A program made the position numbers and the translations under genes. A DNA stretch of 64,000 nt from Aerococcus loyolae (GTDB taxonomy: Bacteria > Bacillota > Bacilli > Lactobacillales > Aerococcaceae): the NCBI RefSeq assembly GCF_002871915.2, contig NZ_CP126958.1, positions 434,001 to 498,000 of the forward strand, in the 5' to 3' direction. Of this stretch, positions 54,155-62,597 are shown in pieces. The notes under the pieces were generated by a model. The model was given only the letters and a program-made list of their open reading frames with translations, made no database searches and was not told the origin of the DNA. Every line of letters starts with the position of its first letter. Positions within the stretch are counted from its first letter, which is position 1.

Positions 54155-54410
54155 TTTGCTTAGAAATAAAAGTTAGCGGAAAGCTAAATAAAGTTAAAAG
54201 AAAACCTACAATGTCAGTGATGTTGACCCAATGATGACAATTGTCATAAAAATGTAATTTGTTTAATAATTTATCTAGAAACATACAAAATGCTTGCTAT
54301 GAATGGTTTTTGTCGTGTCATATTTTAGTAATTTTATAAAATATGATTAAATTGTGAATTTTATGTGCTTTATTCATACAAAAAATAAAAATATCTGTTA
54401 AAATAAGATA
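54155..54410 (+). other. AT-rich spacer before the first LPXTG unit
   Basis: 256 bp with no credible gene. It ends in an extended -10, TGTTAAAAT (54397-54404 region), predicted to start transcription near 54411. Confidence 0.5.
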
Positions 54411-54570
54411 TATGAGGGAGAGCGGTGATAAAATTTTGCACGGTAATCACAGCTTAAAAGAAAGCTGAAATTCTTTACTAGTGCACTGGCAAAGAAAGAT
54501 AAATATTAAATATAACAATTACATATCGTAGTGTATCTATCACTCAATTTTGTAATGGGAGGTCAATATT
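54411..54570 (+). promoter_or_regulatory. Structured 5' leader of LPXTG gene 1
   Basis: Begins GAGGGAGAG (54414-54422), then TTGCACG, a CAGCTT/AAGCTG hairpin and the conserved block ATTCTTTACTAGTGCACTGG with CAAAGAAA. TGCAC can pair with GTGCA to enclose the hairpin, and TTCTTT can pair with AAAGAA. The same layout recurs at 56094. Real ribosome site GGGAGG is at the far end. Confidence 0.6.
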
Positions 54571-55698
54571 ATGAAAGACTTGAAAAAATTATTATTAGGC
54601 GCAGCGGCTACAACCGCAGCAGCTGGTGTGTTCTTCGCATCTGATGCTGCAGTTGCTAAAGCTGAAATGTTTGTAAATGAATTTGATGAAAACGGAGTAC
54701 CTACTACCGTTACTCAACCTACTGAAGAAAATACAAACGAAAATACAACTGAAACTCCAGATGTAAAACCTGTTGAAGAAGACAATTCTTCAAACTTGTT
54801 TAAACCAGCTTTAGACGAAGATGGCGTACCAGCAAATCTTTCTGAAAAACCAGCTGTTGAACAACCAGAAGAAGTTGTAGAAGAAGATCCATACCACTCA
54901 CCATATGAATATGAAGCAGAAACTAAAGAAGCTGCTATCGAAATTGGTGAAGCTATGCTTAAACGTTCTGAATTAGAAGGAACTGCTTTAGCAGAAGTTA
55001 ATAACCATGTTGATGCTGTTCAAACTGCTTCAGGTAAATGGACTCCACAATTCAGCTATGTAGAAAAAGAAGAAACTCCTGCTGAAGAAAATGAAAAACC
55101 AGCAGAAGAAACCGAAAAAACCTTAGAAGATCTCTTTGACTTTAGCGGTTTAGCAGAAGAAAATGAAAAACCTGCTGAAGAAACTCCAGCAGAAGATACC
55201 GAAAAACCTGCTGAAGATACTGAAAAATCATTAGAAGATCTCTTTGACTTTAGTGGTTTAGTAGAAGAAGATCCAGAATTTGAATTCGATCCAGATAAAG
55301 CATATGACACCTTAGCAGACGCTTTCGTAGCTGCAGAAACTGCAATCAAGAATGATCCAGTAAACGAAGGCTACGACATTCAAGTAGGTGCAGATGGCAA
55401 ATACTACATCCAATTACAAGTAGAAGCTAATACTGAATTAGAAGATCTCTTTGACTTCAGCAAACTTGAAAAAGAAGATAAAGAAGACAAAGACGAAAAA
55501 GCTGAAAAAGATGCTAAGAAAGAAGATCCTAAGGTTGTAGTAGCTAACGAAAAAGACCAAAAAGCTGATAAAGAAGCTAAAGCTGAAAAAGCTAATGCTA
55601 AATTACCAGCTACTGGTGTAGTTGCTGGTTCTGTTGCTGGCTTAGGTGTTGCTTTAATTGCAGCTGGTTCAGCTCTATCTTTCCGTCGTCGTAAATAA
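54571..55698 (+). CDS. LPXTG cell-wall-anchored surface protein 1
   Basis: 375 residues. A signal peptide (about 1-30, MKDLKKLLLGAAATTAAAG) is followed by an acidic Glu/Pro/Thr-rich body, then the sorting signal LPATG at 345-349, a hydrophobic helix and SFRRRK. Sortase A would anchor it to peptidoglycan. The body holds three copies of LEDLFDFS(G/K)L and two diverged copies of a 45-residue module (about 112-160 and 250-290) with pattern AxxAxxxAExA...DGKYYIQ. No enzyme or adhesin family is recognised. Confidence 0.88.
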   Translation: MKDLKKLLLGAAATTAAAGVFFASDAAVAKAEMFVNEFDENGVPTTVTQPTEENTNENTTETPDVKPVEEDNSSNLFKPALDEDGVPANLSEKPAVEQPEEVVEEDPYHSPYEYEAETKEAAIEIGEAMLKRSELEGTALAEVNNHVDAVQTASGKWTPQFSYVEKEETPAEENEKPAEETEKTLEDLFDFSGLAEENEKPAEETPAEDTEKPAEDTEKSLEDLFDFSGLVEEDPEFEFDPDKAYDTLADAFVAAETAIKNDPVNEGYDIQVGADGKYYIQLQVEANTELEDLFDFSKLEKEDKEDKDEKAEKDAKKEDPKVVVANEKDQKADKEAKAEKANAKLPATGVVAGSVAGLGVALIAAGSALSFRRRK

Positions 55699-55764
55699 TT
55701 AACTAGCTCTTTAGAGAGTAGTTAATAATATCTTAATTGCTTAAAAAGCGTGCAAAATATCATA

Positions 55765-55773
55765 CTCTCCCTC
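55765..55773 (+). promoter_or_regulatory. 3' UTR element complementary to the 5' end of LPXTG mRNA 1
   Basis: CTCTCCCTC is the exact complement of GAGGGAGAG at 54414-54422 and sits six bases before the terminator stem. Confidence 0.55.
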
Positions 55774-55778
55774 TACTG

Positions 55779-55808
55779 AACCTTGGTGCTTCGGCGCCAA
55801 GGTTTTTT
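55779..55808 (+). terminator. Terminator of LPXTG gene 1
   Basis: AACCTTGGTGC-TTCG-GCGCCAAGGTT then a T-run, a stable tetraloop hairpin. Confidence 0.92.
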
Positions 55809-56093
55809 GTATATTCTATAGTACCTAGGTGTTGATGAGAATTAAAAGTTCTTTATCAACACTTTTTGCTTAAAATTTTAAAAATCATAAAAAGAAATAG
55901 AAATAAAGAATAACTTTGTTAAATTAACATTTTTGTAATTAAATTGTAAATTTTGTAAATATAGATTAGAATCCTTATTAATACTAGCTTTATTGTGTCA
56001 AAAATATGAAATATTATCCGGAAAATGCTAAAAGTGTGAAGATTTTACGAAGTATAACTTGAATATAATTGAATATGTACTAAAATTAATTTA

Positions 56094-56205
56094 TAGAGGG
56101 AGATAAAAAATTTACTTGCACGAAAGTTCAGCGAAAAATAAGCTGACATTCTTTACTAGTGCACTGGCAAAGAAACATAAGATTTTGTAATGGGAGGTCA
56201 TTATT
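56094..56205 (+). promoter_or_regulatory. Structured 5' leader of LPXTG gene 2
   Basis: Same architecture as 54411-54570: TAGAGGGAGA at the 5' end, TTGCACG, a hairpin TCAGC/GCTGA whose stem differs in sequence from copy 1 but keeps pairing, then the identical TTCTTTACTAGTGCACTGGC block and AAAGAAA. About 50 nt shorter than copy 1 before the ribosome site. Confidence 0.6.
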
Positions 56206-57072
56206 ATGAAAGACTTGAAAAAATTATTATTAGGCGCAGCTGCTACAACTGCAGCCGCAGGTGTATTATTCGCAGCTGATGCTTCTGTAGCTCACGCAGC
56301 AGACGCATTTGTAACACCAGTAGACGCAGATGGCGTGCCTACAAGTATTTCTGGTAAACCAGCTGTAAACGTAAAACCAGAAGTTACACCTGCAAAACCA
56401 GAAGTAAAACCTGTTGAAGAAAATAACTCATCAAACTTATTTAAACCAGGTTTAGACAAAGATGGTGTACCTTCAAACGTTTCTGGTAACCCTGCTGTAG
56501 CACAACCAGAAGAAAAAACAGTTGAAGATCCAAACCACTCACCATACGAATACGAAGCAGAAACCAAAAAAGCTGCTATCGAAATTGGTGAAGCAATGCT
56601 TAAACGTTCTCAATTAGAAGGTACTGCATTAGCACAAGTAAACAACCATGTTGATGCTGTTCAAACTGCTTCAGGTAAATGGACCCCAACTTTCAGCTAC
56701 GTTGAAAAAGCAGAAACTCCTGCTAAAGAAGATAAAAAAGACGAAGTTAAGAAAGACGACAAGAAAAAAGACGACACCAAGAAAGACGAATCTAAGAAAG
56801 ATTCAGACAAGAAAGACAGCAAAGATAACAAAGACAACAAAGCTAAGAAAAACGAATCTAAGAAAGATGACAAGAAGAAATCTGACAAAGATTCTAAAGT
56901 TGTCGTAGCTAACGAAAAAGCTAAGAAAGATAATAAAGCTAAGAAAGACGCTAAAGCTCAAAAAGCTAACGCTAAATTACCAGCTACTGGTGTAGTTGCT
57001 GGTTCCGTTGCTGGCTTAGGTGTTGCCTTAGTTGCTGCTGGTTCAGCTCTATCTTTCCGTCGTCGTAAATAA
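56206..57072 (+). CDS. LPXTG cell-wall-anchored surface protein 2
   Basis: 288-residue paralogue of the preceding gene. Signal peptide and sorting region (LPATG at 258-262, SFRRRK end) are nearly identical to protein 1. The N-terminal half and the module around YEYEAETKKAAIEIGEAMLKRS are conserved, but the repeats LEDLFDFSGL are absent. Residues 170-250 are instead a Lys/Asp-rich low-complexity stretch, strongly basic where protein 1 is acidic. The opposite charge may give different surface roles. Tandem duplication of a whole transcription unit. Surface role unknown. Confidence 0.88.
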   Translation: MKDLKKLLLGAAATTAAAGVLFAADASVAHAADAFVTPVDADGVPTSISGKPAVNVKPEVTPAKPEVKPVEENNSSNLFKPGLDKDGVPSNVSGNPAVAQPEEKTVEDPNHSPYEYEAETKKAAIEIGEAMLKRSQLEGTALAQVNNHVDAVQTASGKWTPTFSYVEKAETPAKEDKKDEVKKDDKKKDDTKKDESKKDSDKKDSKDNKDNKAKKNESKKDDKKKSDKDSKVVVANEKAKKDNKAKKDAKAQKANAKLPATGVVAGSVAGLGVALVAAGSALSFRRRK

Positions 57073-57130
57073 TTAACTAGACCTTAAGCGATAGTTAATA
57101 GTATCTAAATTGCTTAAATAAAGGTGCAAG

Positions 57131-57140
57131 AATATCTTAC
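57131..57140 (+). promoter_or_regulatory. 3' UTR element complementary to the 5' end of LPXTG mRNA 2
   Basis: TCTCCCTCTA is the exact complement of TAGAGGGAGA at 56094-56103, just before the terminator. Confidence 0.55.
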
Positions 57141-57143
57141 TCT

Positions 57144-57182
57144 CCCTCTAGCGGACCTTGGTGCTTTAGTGCCAAGGTCTTT
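57144..57182 (+). terminator. Terminator of LPXTG gene 2
   Basis: GACCTTGGTGC.../...GTGCCAAGGTC followed by T-rich sequence. Confidence 0.85.
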
Positions 57183-57276
57183 CTTTGTTTATAGCGGGAA
57201 AAGGGCTATGAATCGGTCCTCTCTTAGCAAATGACTGTGCTATAATGAATAGCGAATTGAGAAGGGATGTGGCAAG

Positions 57277-57837
57277 ATGCGGATTATTGCCGGTGAATTT
57301 GGGGGGATCCCCCTACAAGCAGTGCCAGGATCGAATACCCGGCCCACGACAGATAAGATCAAGGAATCCATGTTTAACATTATTGGCCAATACCTAGATG
57401 GCGGAATTGTCCTTGACTTTTATGCGGGGTCAGGTGCTCTGGGGTTAGAAGCGCTCTCGCGGGGAGCGGATGAGGTCTATGCCTTTGAACGCTTCCGTAA
57501 GGCTCAAGAAACGATCGCTAAGAATGTGGCTAAGGCCCATATTGAAGAGCGTTACCACTTATTGAAGGGTGACAACCAAAAGCAGTTGAAGTCTTTGCGG
57601 AAGAAGGCTCCTAACTTACAATTTGACTGGGTTTTCTTAGATCCACCTTATAAGGGCCAACATTTAGAAGACTTGCTTATTCAGTTCCAGGAAGAGGGCT
57701 GGCTCAGTGACCAAGTCACGGTAGTTTGTGAGCTGGATAGTCAAGATAACCTGCCTGACACCGTGGGAAATTTACATGCCTTTAAAAACGCAACCTATGG
57801 CCATACTCGTGTAGTTTGCTATCGTTTTGCTGCATAG
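57277..57837 (+). CDS. rsmD: 16S rRNA (guanine966-N2)-methyltransferase
   Basis: 186-residue Rossmann methyltransferase. MRIIAGEFGG start, substrate region TRPTTDKIKESMFNII, SAM-binding VLDFYAGSGALGLEALSRGA near 45-64 and the catalytic FLDPPYKGQ motif (about 126) identify RsmD. The usual Firmicute partner coaD does not follow. A 93-bp gap with a terminator leads to comEA. The ATG follows AAGGGA. Confidence 0.95.
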   Translation: MRIIAGEFGGIPLQAVPGSNTRPTTDKIKESMFNIIGQYLDGGIVLDFYAGSGALGLEALSRGADEVYAFERFRKAQETIAKNVAKAHIEERYHLLKGDNQKQLKSLRKKAPNLQFDWVFLDPPYKGQHLEDLLIQFQEEGWLSDQVTVVCELDSQDNLPDTVGNLHAFKNATYGHTRVVCYRFAA

Positions 57838-57844
57838 GAAATTC

Positions 57845-57880
57845 AAGCTGATTTCATGAAATTGAAGTCAGCTTTTTTCG
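57845..57880 (+). terminator. Terminator of rsmD
   Basis: AAGCTGA with TCAGCTT and six T. Confidence 0.75.
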
Positions 57881-57930
57881 TTAACTGATGCTTTCTTTAC
57901 GGATAAATAAGTAGAGAAAGAGGTGTCGCT

Positions 57931-58677
57931 ATGCAAGCATGGTGGGAAGATTTAAAGAACTTATCTTTTGCAGAAATTATTGAAAATTATGGCAAATTAT
58001 TGGTTGAAGCCTTGGTCGCTGGGATTTTATTGGTAGCTGCTTTGTTTTATTTTGTTTTTGACCGGGTGCTTGATCCAGCGGGTCAACCTCCAGTAAGTGC
58101 AACCGCCTTGGTGGATTCAGTTGATCTAGAGGACAATAGCCAGTCGGAGTCGTCCGAGACAGACCAAGCAGAAGATAGCGAAGTTGGGAATTCACAGGAC
58201 CAGGGAGACGATCTAATCTATGTGGATGTTAAGGGGGCAGTCAAGTCCCCTGGCCTTTACCAAGTTCAGGCGGGTGACCGCGTCCTTGATGCCATAGATT
58301 TAGCTGGTGGACTCAATGCCCAAGCCGATTCTAAGCGGATTAATCTCTCCCAGCGCCTCCAGGACCAGATGGTGGTCTATGTGCCGGCCTTGGATGAAGA
58401 AGTGGGAGCGGAAGACTTGGTGGCTATAACTCCTATTGTGCCCGGGGATAGCCCAACTGCAGGAAGTAGCCAGGAAGATAGTCAGAAGATCAATATCAAT
58501 ACTGCTGACGCCAGCCAACTCCAAGAAATATCAGGCATTGGGGAGAAGAAGGCGGCTGATATTATTCAATACCGGGAAAGTAAGGGGTCTTTTCAAAAGA
58601 TTGAGGAGATTACCGAAGTTTCTGGTATTGGGGACAAGACTTTTGAGAAGATCAAAGAACAAATTACTGTGAATTAA
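57931..58677 (+). CDS. comEA: Competence DNA receptor ComEA
   Basis: 248 residues. One membrane helix (about 24-46), an acidic Ser/Glu linker (60-90), an SLBB domain (about 93-150, IYVDVKGAVKSPGLYQV), a second linker, and a C-terminal helix-hairpin-helix DNA-binding domain (INTADASQLQEISGIGEKKA and SGIGDKTF) with the exterior location expected for binding incoming DNA. comEC follows one base after its stop, with no comEB between, as is usual in Lactobacillales. Confidence 0.94.
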   Translation: MQAWWEDLKNLSFAEIIENYGKLLVEALVAGILLVAALFYFVFDRVLDPAGQPPVSATALVDSVDLEDNSQSESSETDQAEDSEVGNSQDQGDDLIYVDVKGAVKSPGLYQVQAGDRVLDAIDLAGGLNAQADSKRINLSQRLQDQMVVYVPALDEEVGAEDLVAITPIVPGDSPTAGSSQEDSQKININTADASQLQEISGIGEKKAADIIQYRESKGSFQKIEEITEVSGIGDKTFEKIKEQITVN

Positions 58678-58678
58678 G

Positions 58679-61003
58679 ATGAAGACGAAAGTTTTTTGGT
58701 TAGTTTTAGGCGTTCTGTTACTAACAGCCCTTGCCCTAGCGCCATCTGTCTGGACCCTTATTTTCTATCTCTGGTACTGGGGCCGGGTGATTGCCTTAAA
58801 GGAGAAGGGACTAATTAAATGGTTGCTTGTTAGTCAGCTATTTATGGGCCTTTATCTTTATCTCCTTAGTCAAAGAGCCTCCCACTTTACCGCTGGGGAG
58901 GCTGCTTTAACTTTAGAAGTGGCTATCGATAGCTTGAAGGTGGAGGGAGACTTAGTCCAATTTACGGGCCAAGAATTGACCACCGGGGAGAATTTTCAAG
59001 CCTTTTATTACTTGAAATCTGAGGCTGAGCAGGCGGCTTGGTTAGATCAAGGACGATCCTTTCAGGTTAGTCTCCTGGGTCAATTAACTTCTCCAGGTGG
59101 CCAGCGTAATTTTCATGGTTTTGACTACCAAGCCTATTTGAGCCGGCAGAATATTTATTGGGTCTTTGAGGTGGAGAGGGCACAAGGGCTGGCTGATTTA
59201 CCCTATTGGTCTTATTTTTGGCCCAACCTGCGCCAGAGCATCTATTCCTATTTACAGGGATTGGACTTAGGGATCTTGGCGGATTACTTCCAGGCCCTGT
59301 TTCTGAATGATAAGTCAGGCATTGACCCATCCGCCATGGCTGCCTACCAGGAAATTGGGATTATTCATTTATTTTCTCTATCTGGTTTTCATGTCAACTA
59401 TTTATTAGCCTTGTTGAAGCGATCCCTCTTGCGGCTAGGGGTCTTGGTGGAATACTATCAATGGATCGCCTTAGTGGTTTTACTGCTTTATGGCTGTTTA
59501 TTAGGCTTGCCCTATGGGATGATTCGGGCCATTGGTTCTTATCTTTATGCCTTTATCCAAAGAAGAGCTAATCATCCTGTCGATTCCTGGGCTGGCCTCG
59601 CCTGGTCGGTATTGTTTATCCTTCTAATCCATCCTCAGGCCATCTTTTCCTTAGGCTTTCAGTTGTCCTATGCCCTAACTGCCACCTTATTAGTCATAAA
59701 ACAGGCGCCACCCTTTAAGCATGCCTGGCAGGAAGAGTTCATCTTCTCCCTGGCCTGTACCTTGGTCACCATTCCTTTTCTGATTCTCAGTCAAGCAGGT
59801 TTCTCTTGGTTGGCCCTGTGGGTGAATTACTTCTATTCCTGGCTGTTTTCCGTTTGCCTCTTTCCAGGCCTTCTCCTGGTAGTGGGCTTAGGGATAGTTG
59901 GCTTAGGCTTCCTAGTGCCCCTAGTGACCTGGCCCCTAACCTGGGTGATTATTCATCTAGAGAAAGTGTCGGTCTTTTTTAGTGACCTTCCGGGATTTTA
60001 CTGGTTAACCGGCCACATGCCCTTTGTCTTTATCCTGTTTTATTGCTTAGTGCTCGCTTATTGGCTAGACCGGCAAGTCTTAGCTAAGAGGAAAGGACGG
60101 GGCTGGCTGGCCTTGGCTTCGGCTCTCTTAGCCTTATATCTTTTCCCTTATTTATCTCCCTTAGGGCAGGTGGCGGTCTTAGATATCGGTCAAGGGGATT
60201 GTATCCTCATCAAACCGCCGTTTTCTGCCTCGGCCTACCTGATTGATGCGGCTGGCAGACCCAGTTTTCCAAAAGAAGGCTGGCAAGAGCGTCCCAGGCG
60301 AACCTTGTTTGAAAGCCAGATCCAGCCTGCCTTAGCTGCCCAGGGAGTTCGCTCACTAGCGGGGCTTTTTCTAACCCATGGGGACTTTGACCACTATGGG
60401 TCAGCACCTGAAATCATTAGTCAAATCTCGGTGGATACGCTCTATTTACCTATTGGCATGCAGGAAGACCATGAAGTTCTAACCGTCTTGGATCAGGCGC
60501 TTAAAGCCAGTAGAAATCCCCATATCCAAGTCGTCTGGCTCCAAGCTGGTCAAAGTCTGACTCTCAGTCGGTCCATGACCTTGGAGGTTCTGATGCCAGA
60601 AGATCCAGGAGCAGGGGAGAATGAAAATTCCTTAGCTATGTTAGGAGATATGGGTCCTTTGACTTTTCTCTTTACAGGGGATATTGATGGGGAGGCTGAG
60701 GCACAAATGGCAGAAAAGATAAAAGACCCGATCGATGTCTTGAAGGTAGCCCACCACGGCTCTGACCATTCCAGCCCTAGTGATCTAATCGCCCAATGGC
60801 AACCCCACTATGCTTTGATTTCAGTGGGAGAGAATAACCGCTACGGCCATCCTAGTGACCGGGTAGTCGATGATCTAGCCGCAGTTAAGGCGACGACTTT
60901 TCGGACTGACCAGGATGGGGCTATCCATTATTTTTACCTGGGAAGATACTATCGTTTTAAGACAGTAAAAGCAGCGGGAAAAGAAGATTCTATTGGAGAT
61001 TGA
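58679..61003 (+). CDS. comEC: Competence DNA channel ComEC
   Basis: 774-residue polytopic protein. N-terminal DUF4131-like region, then the ComEC/Rec2 competence domain with the motif HLFSLSGFHVNYL near residue 230, and a C-terminal metallo-beta-lactamase-like domain beginning VAVLDIGQGDCILI near 497 with THGDFDHYGS and VAHHGSDHSS metal motifs. All parts appear intact, so DNA uptake machinery may be functional. The pilus genes (comGA-GG) are outside the window. Starts one base after comEA and is probably cotranscribed. Confidence 0.95.
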   Translation: MKTKVFWLVLGVLLLTALALAPSVWTLIFYLWYWGRVIALKEKGLIKWLLVSQLFMGLYLYLLSQRASHFTAGEAALTLEVAIDSLKVEGDLVQFTGQELTTGENFQAFYYLKSEAEQAAWLDQGRSFQVSLLGQLTSPGGQRNFHGFDYQAYLSRQNIYWVFEVERAQGLADLPYWSYFWPNLRQSIYSYLQGLDLGILADYFQALFLNDKSGIDPSAMAAYQEIGIIHLFSLSGFHVNYLLALLKRSLLRLGVLVEYYQWIALVVLLLYGCLLGLPYGMIRAIGSYLYAFIQRRANHPVDSWAGLAWSVLFILLIHPQAIFSLGFQLSYALTATLLVIKQAPPFKHAWQEEFIFSLACTLVTIPFLILSQAGFSWLALWVNYFYSWLFSVCLFPGLLLVVGLGIVGLGFLVPLVTWPLTWVIIHLEKVSVFFSDLPGFYWLTGHMPFVFILFYCLVLAYWLDRQVLAKRKGRGWLALASALLALYLFPYLSPLGQVAVLDIGQGDCILIKPPFSASAYLIDAAGRPSFPKEGWQERPRRTLFESQIQPALAAQGVRSLAGLFLTHGDFDHYGSAPEIISQISVDTLYLPIGMQEDHEVLTVLDQALKASRNPHIQVVWLQAGQSLTLSRSMTLEVLMPEDPGAGENENSLAMLGDMGPLTFLFTGDIDGEAEAQMAEKIKDPIDVLKVAHHGSDHSSPSDLIAQWQPHYALISVGENNRYGHPSDRVVDDLAAVKATTFRTDQDGAIHYFYLGRYYRFKTVKAAGKEDSIGD

Positions 61004-61064
61004 CTTGTTTAATGACAAAGTCGGCCTTGTCAGTTAAAATAGATGGGATGTGAGGAGGGGCGTC

Positions 61065-62084
61065 ATGACTTTTCAAAGCACCATACAGAAAATAAAAGCA
61101 GGACAAGTGGATCCCATCTACCTCTTACTAGGGGAGGAGAAGTTTTTGATCCAAGAATTTGAAAATCAGTTAAGCCGAGCGGTCATTGGGGACCAAAAAG
61201 CGGTCAGTGATTTTAACTTTGTCCGCTTAGATTTAGAAGAACATTCCTTAGAAGAGGCCCTGGTAGAGGCCAATACCATTTCCTTTTTTTCTGAGCCTAA
61301 GATTATCTGGTTAACTAAGCCGATCTTTTTAAGTACAGAGAAGGGGAAGAAGGAGGAAAACACCCAAGCCCTATTGGACTATCTGGCTGAACCGGCTCCT
61401 GACGTAACCTTAGTCTTTGTCTGTGACTTTGAGAAATTAGACGGGCGCAAGAAGGTGGTGAAGCAGTTAAAAAAAGCTGCCAATCTGGTCGATGTCTCCC
61501 TGGCTGATGAGTCGACTACGACTAACTATATTAAGGACTATGTCAGAAATGCGGGCTACTTGATGGATCGCTCAGTCTTACAGCTCTTTTTGGAGAGAAC
61601 CAACTATCAATTATCCAATGCTATGAATGAATTGGAGAAGCTTTTTCTCTTTGTGGGTCAGGAAGACCGAATTAGCAAGCACGATGTGGAGACCGTGGTG
61701 TCGCCTTCCTTGGATAATAATATCTTCCATTTGACCGACTATGTCATGGCCCACCGCCTGGAAGCGGCCTTGGACTTGTATCGGACCCTGATCCAGGAAA
61801 AACACCAGCCCATTGCGATTTTGGCCCTCTTAGAGGCGAACTTCCGCCTTTTTAGTCAAATTGCTCTTTTAGCGCGCACGGGTTATGACCAAGGAGCTAT
61901 TGCTAAGAGCCTCGGTGCCCATCCTTACCGGGTCAAGATGAGTATGAAACAAATGCGCTCCTACGACGGCCAGCAATTATTGGCGGCCTACCAGGACTTG
62001 GTGGAGTTGGATTATGAGATTAAGTCAGGCCAGGTAGACCCTAACTTAGGCATTGAATGGTTTATCTTGCGTTTTGCTGCTTAG
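61065..62084 (+). CDS. holA: DNA polymerase III delta subunit
   Basis: 339-residue clamp-loader delta subunit. The N-terminal region IYLLLGEEKFLIQEFE and the AAA+-like fold without Walker motifs are typical, and LEKLFLFVGQEDRISKHDVETVVS lies in the lid part. The ATG at 61065 has GAGGAGGGG upstream. An in-frame GTG at 61050 overlaps the ribosome site. comEC-holA-rpsT order is common in Firmicutes. Followed by a bidirectional terminator. Confidence 0.93.
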   Translation: MTFQSTIQKIKAGQVDPIYLLLGEEKFLIQEFENQLSRAVIGDQKAVSDFNFVRLDLEEHSLEEALVEANTISFFSEPKIIWLTKPIFLSTEKGKKEENTQALLDYLAEPAPDVTLVFVCDFEKLDGRKKVVKQLKKAANLVDVSLADESTTTNYIKDYVRNAGYLMDRSVLQLFLERTNYQLSNAMNELEKLFLFVGQEDRISKHDVETVVSPSLDNNIFHLTDYVMAHRLEAALDLYRTLIQEKHQPIAILALLEANFRLFSQIALLARTGYDQGAIAKSLGAHPYRVKMSMKQMRSYDGQQLLAAYQDLVELDYEIKSGQVDPNLGIEWFILRFAA

Positions 62085-62102
62085 TTAGTTATAAAAATGC
62101 AC

Positions 62103-62160
62103 AAAAAAACACCGCTTCTTCAACGGCTTAGCACAGTTAAGAGAAGCGGTGGCTTTTTTA
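62103..62160. terminator. Bidirectional terminator between holA and rpsT
   Basis: CACCGCTTCT with AGAAGCGGTG across a 22-nt loop, with A- and T-runs on the two sides. Confidence 0.88.
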
Positions 62161-62161
62161 A

Positions 62162-62416
62162 TTACTTGTTTAATTTTTGAGCCATACGTGAATTAATACG
62201 GCTTGCTTTATTAGCGTGGATTAAGTTCTTAGAAACTGCTTGGTCCACTAATTTTTGAGCATGTTGGTGTAATTCTTCGACGTTATCTGCGCCTTCTTGG
62301 ACAGCAGTTTCGAAACGTTTAATAGCGGTACGCATTTCGCTGACTTTTGCAGAGTTTACTGCAGCGTTCTTTTCGTTTTGACGTACGCGTTTAATAGCTG
62401 ATGCAATGTTTGCCAT
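62162..62416 (-). CDS. rpsT: 30S ribosomal protein S20
   Basis: 84 residues, basic and helical. The start MANIASAIKRVRQNEK and the block IHANKASRINSRMAQKL identify S20. The ATG at 62416 has GAGGTGG upstream. In-frame codons further upstream (to 62449) are basic and lie before that site, so they are not translated. It is convergent with holA and divergent from uvrB. Confidence 0.95.
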   Translation of the reverse strand: MANIASAIKRVRQNEKNAAVNSAKVSEMRTAIKRFETAVQEGADNVEELHQHAQKLVDQAVSKNLIHANKASRINSRMAQKLNK

Positions 62417-62597
62417 GGAGTCCACCTCTTTCTTTTTTCGCTTTTTCAAGTGAACAGGTCACTAACATGAATATTATACAGAAATTTGACCAGGCTGGCA
62501 AGAGAAATTTTATTTAGTCCTTGGAAGCTTAAAATAGGGTTTAGGCCCTAGTCGTGATAAACTAGATAAGAGAAAAGAAAAAATGGAGTGAAGTAAA

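Larger units (their letters stand above)
55699..56093 (+). other. Spacer between the two LPXTG units
   Basis: Holds the 3' UTR and terminator of unit 1 and about 285 bp of AT-rich DNA with no credible gene. The promoter of unit 2, TTGAAT-16-TAAAAT, ends at 56086. Confidence 0.6.

Noticed and set aside
62450-62597. LexA (SOS) box before uvrB
   Set aside because: No GAACNNNNGTTC match in the intergenic region.
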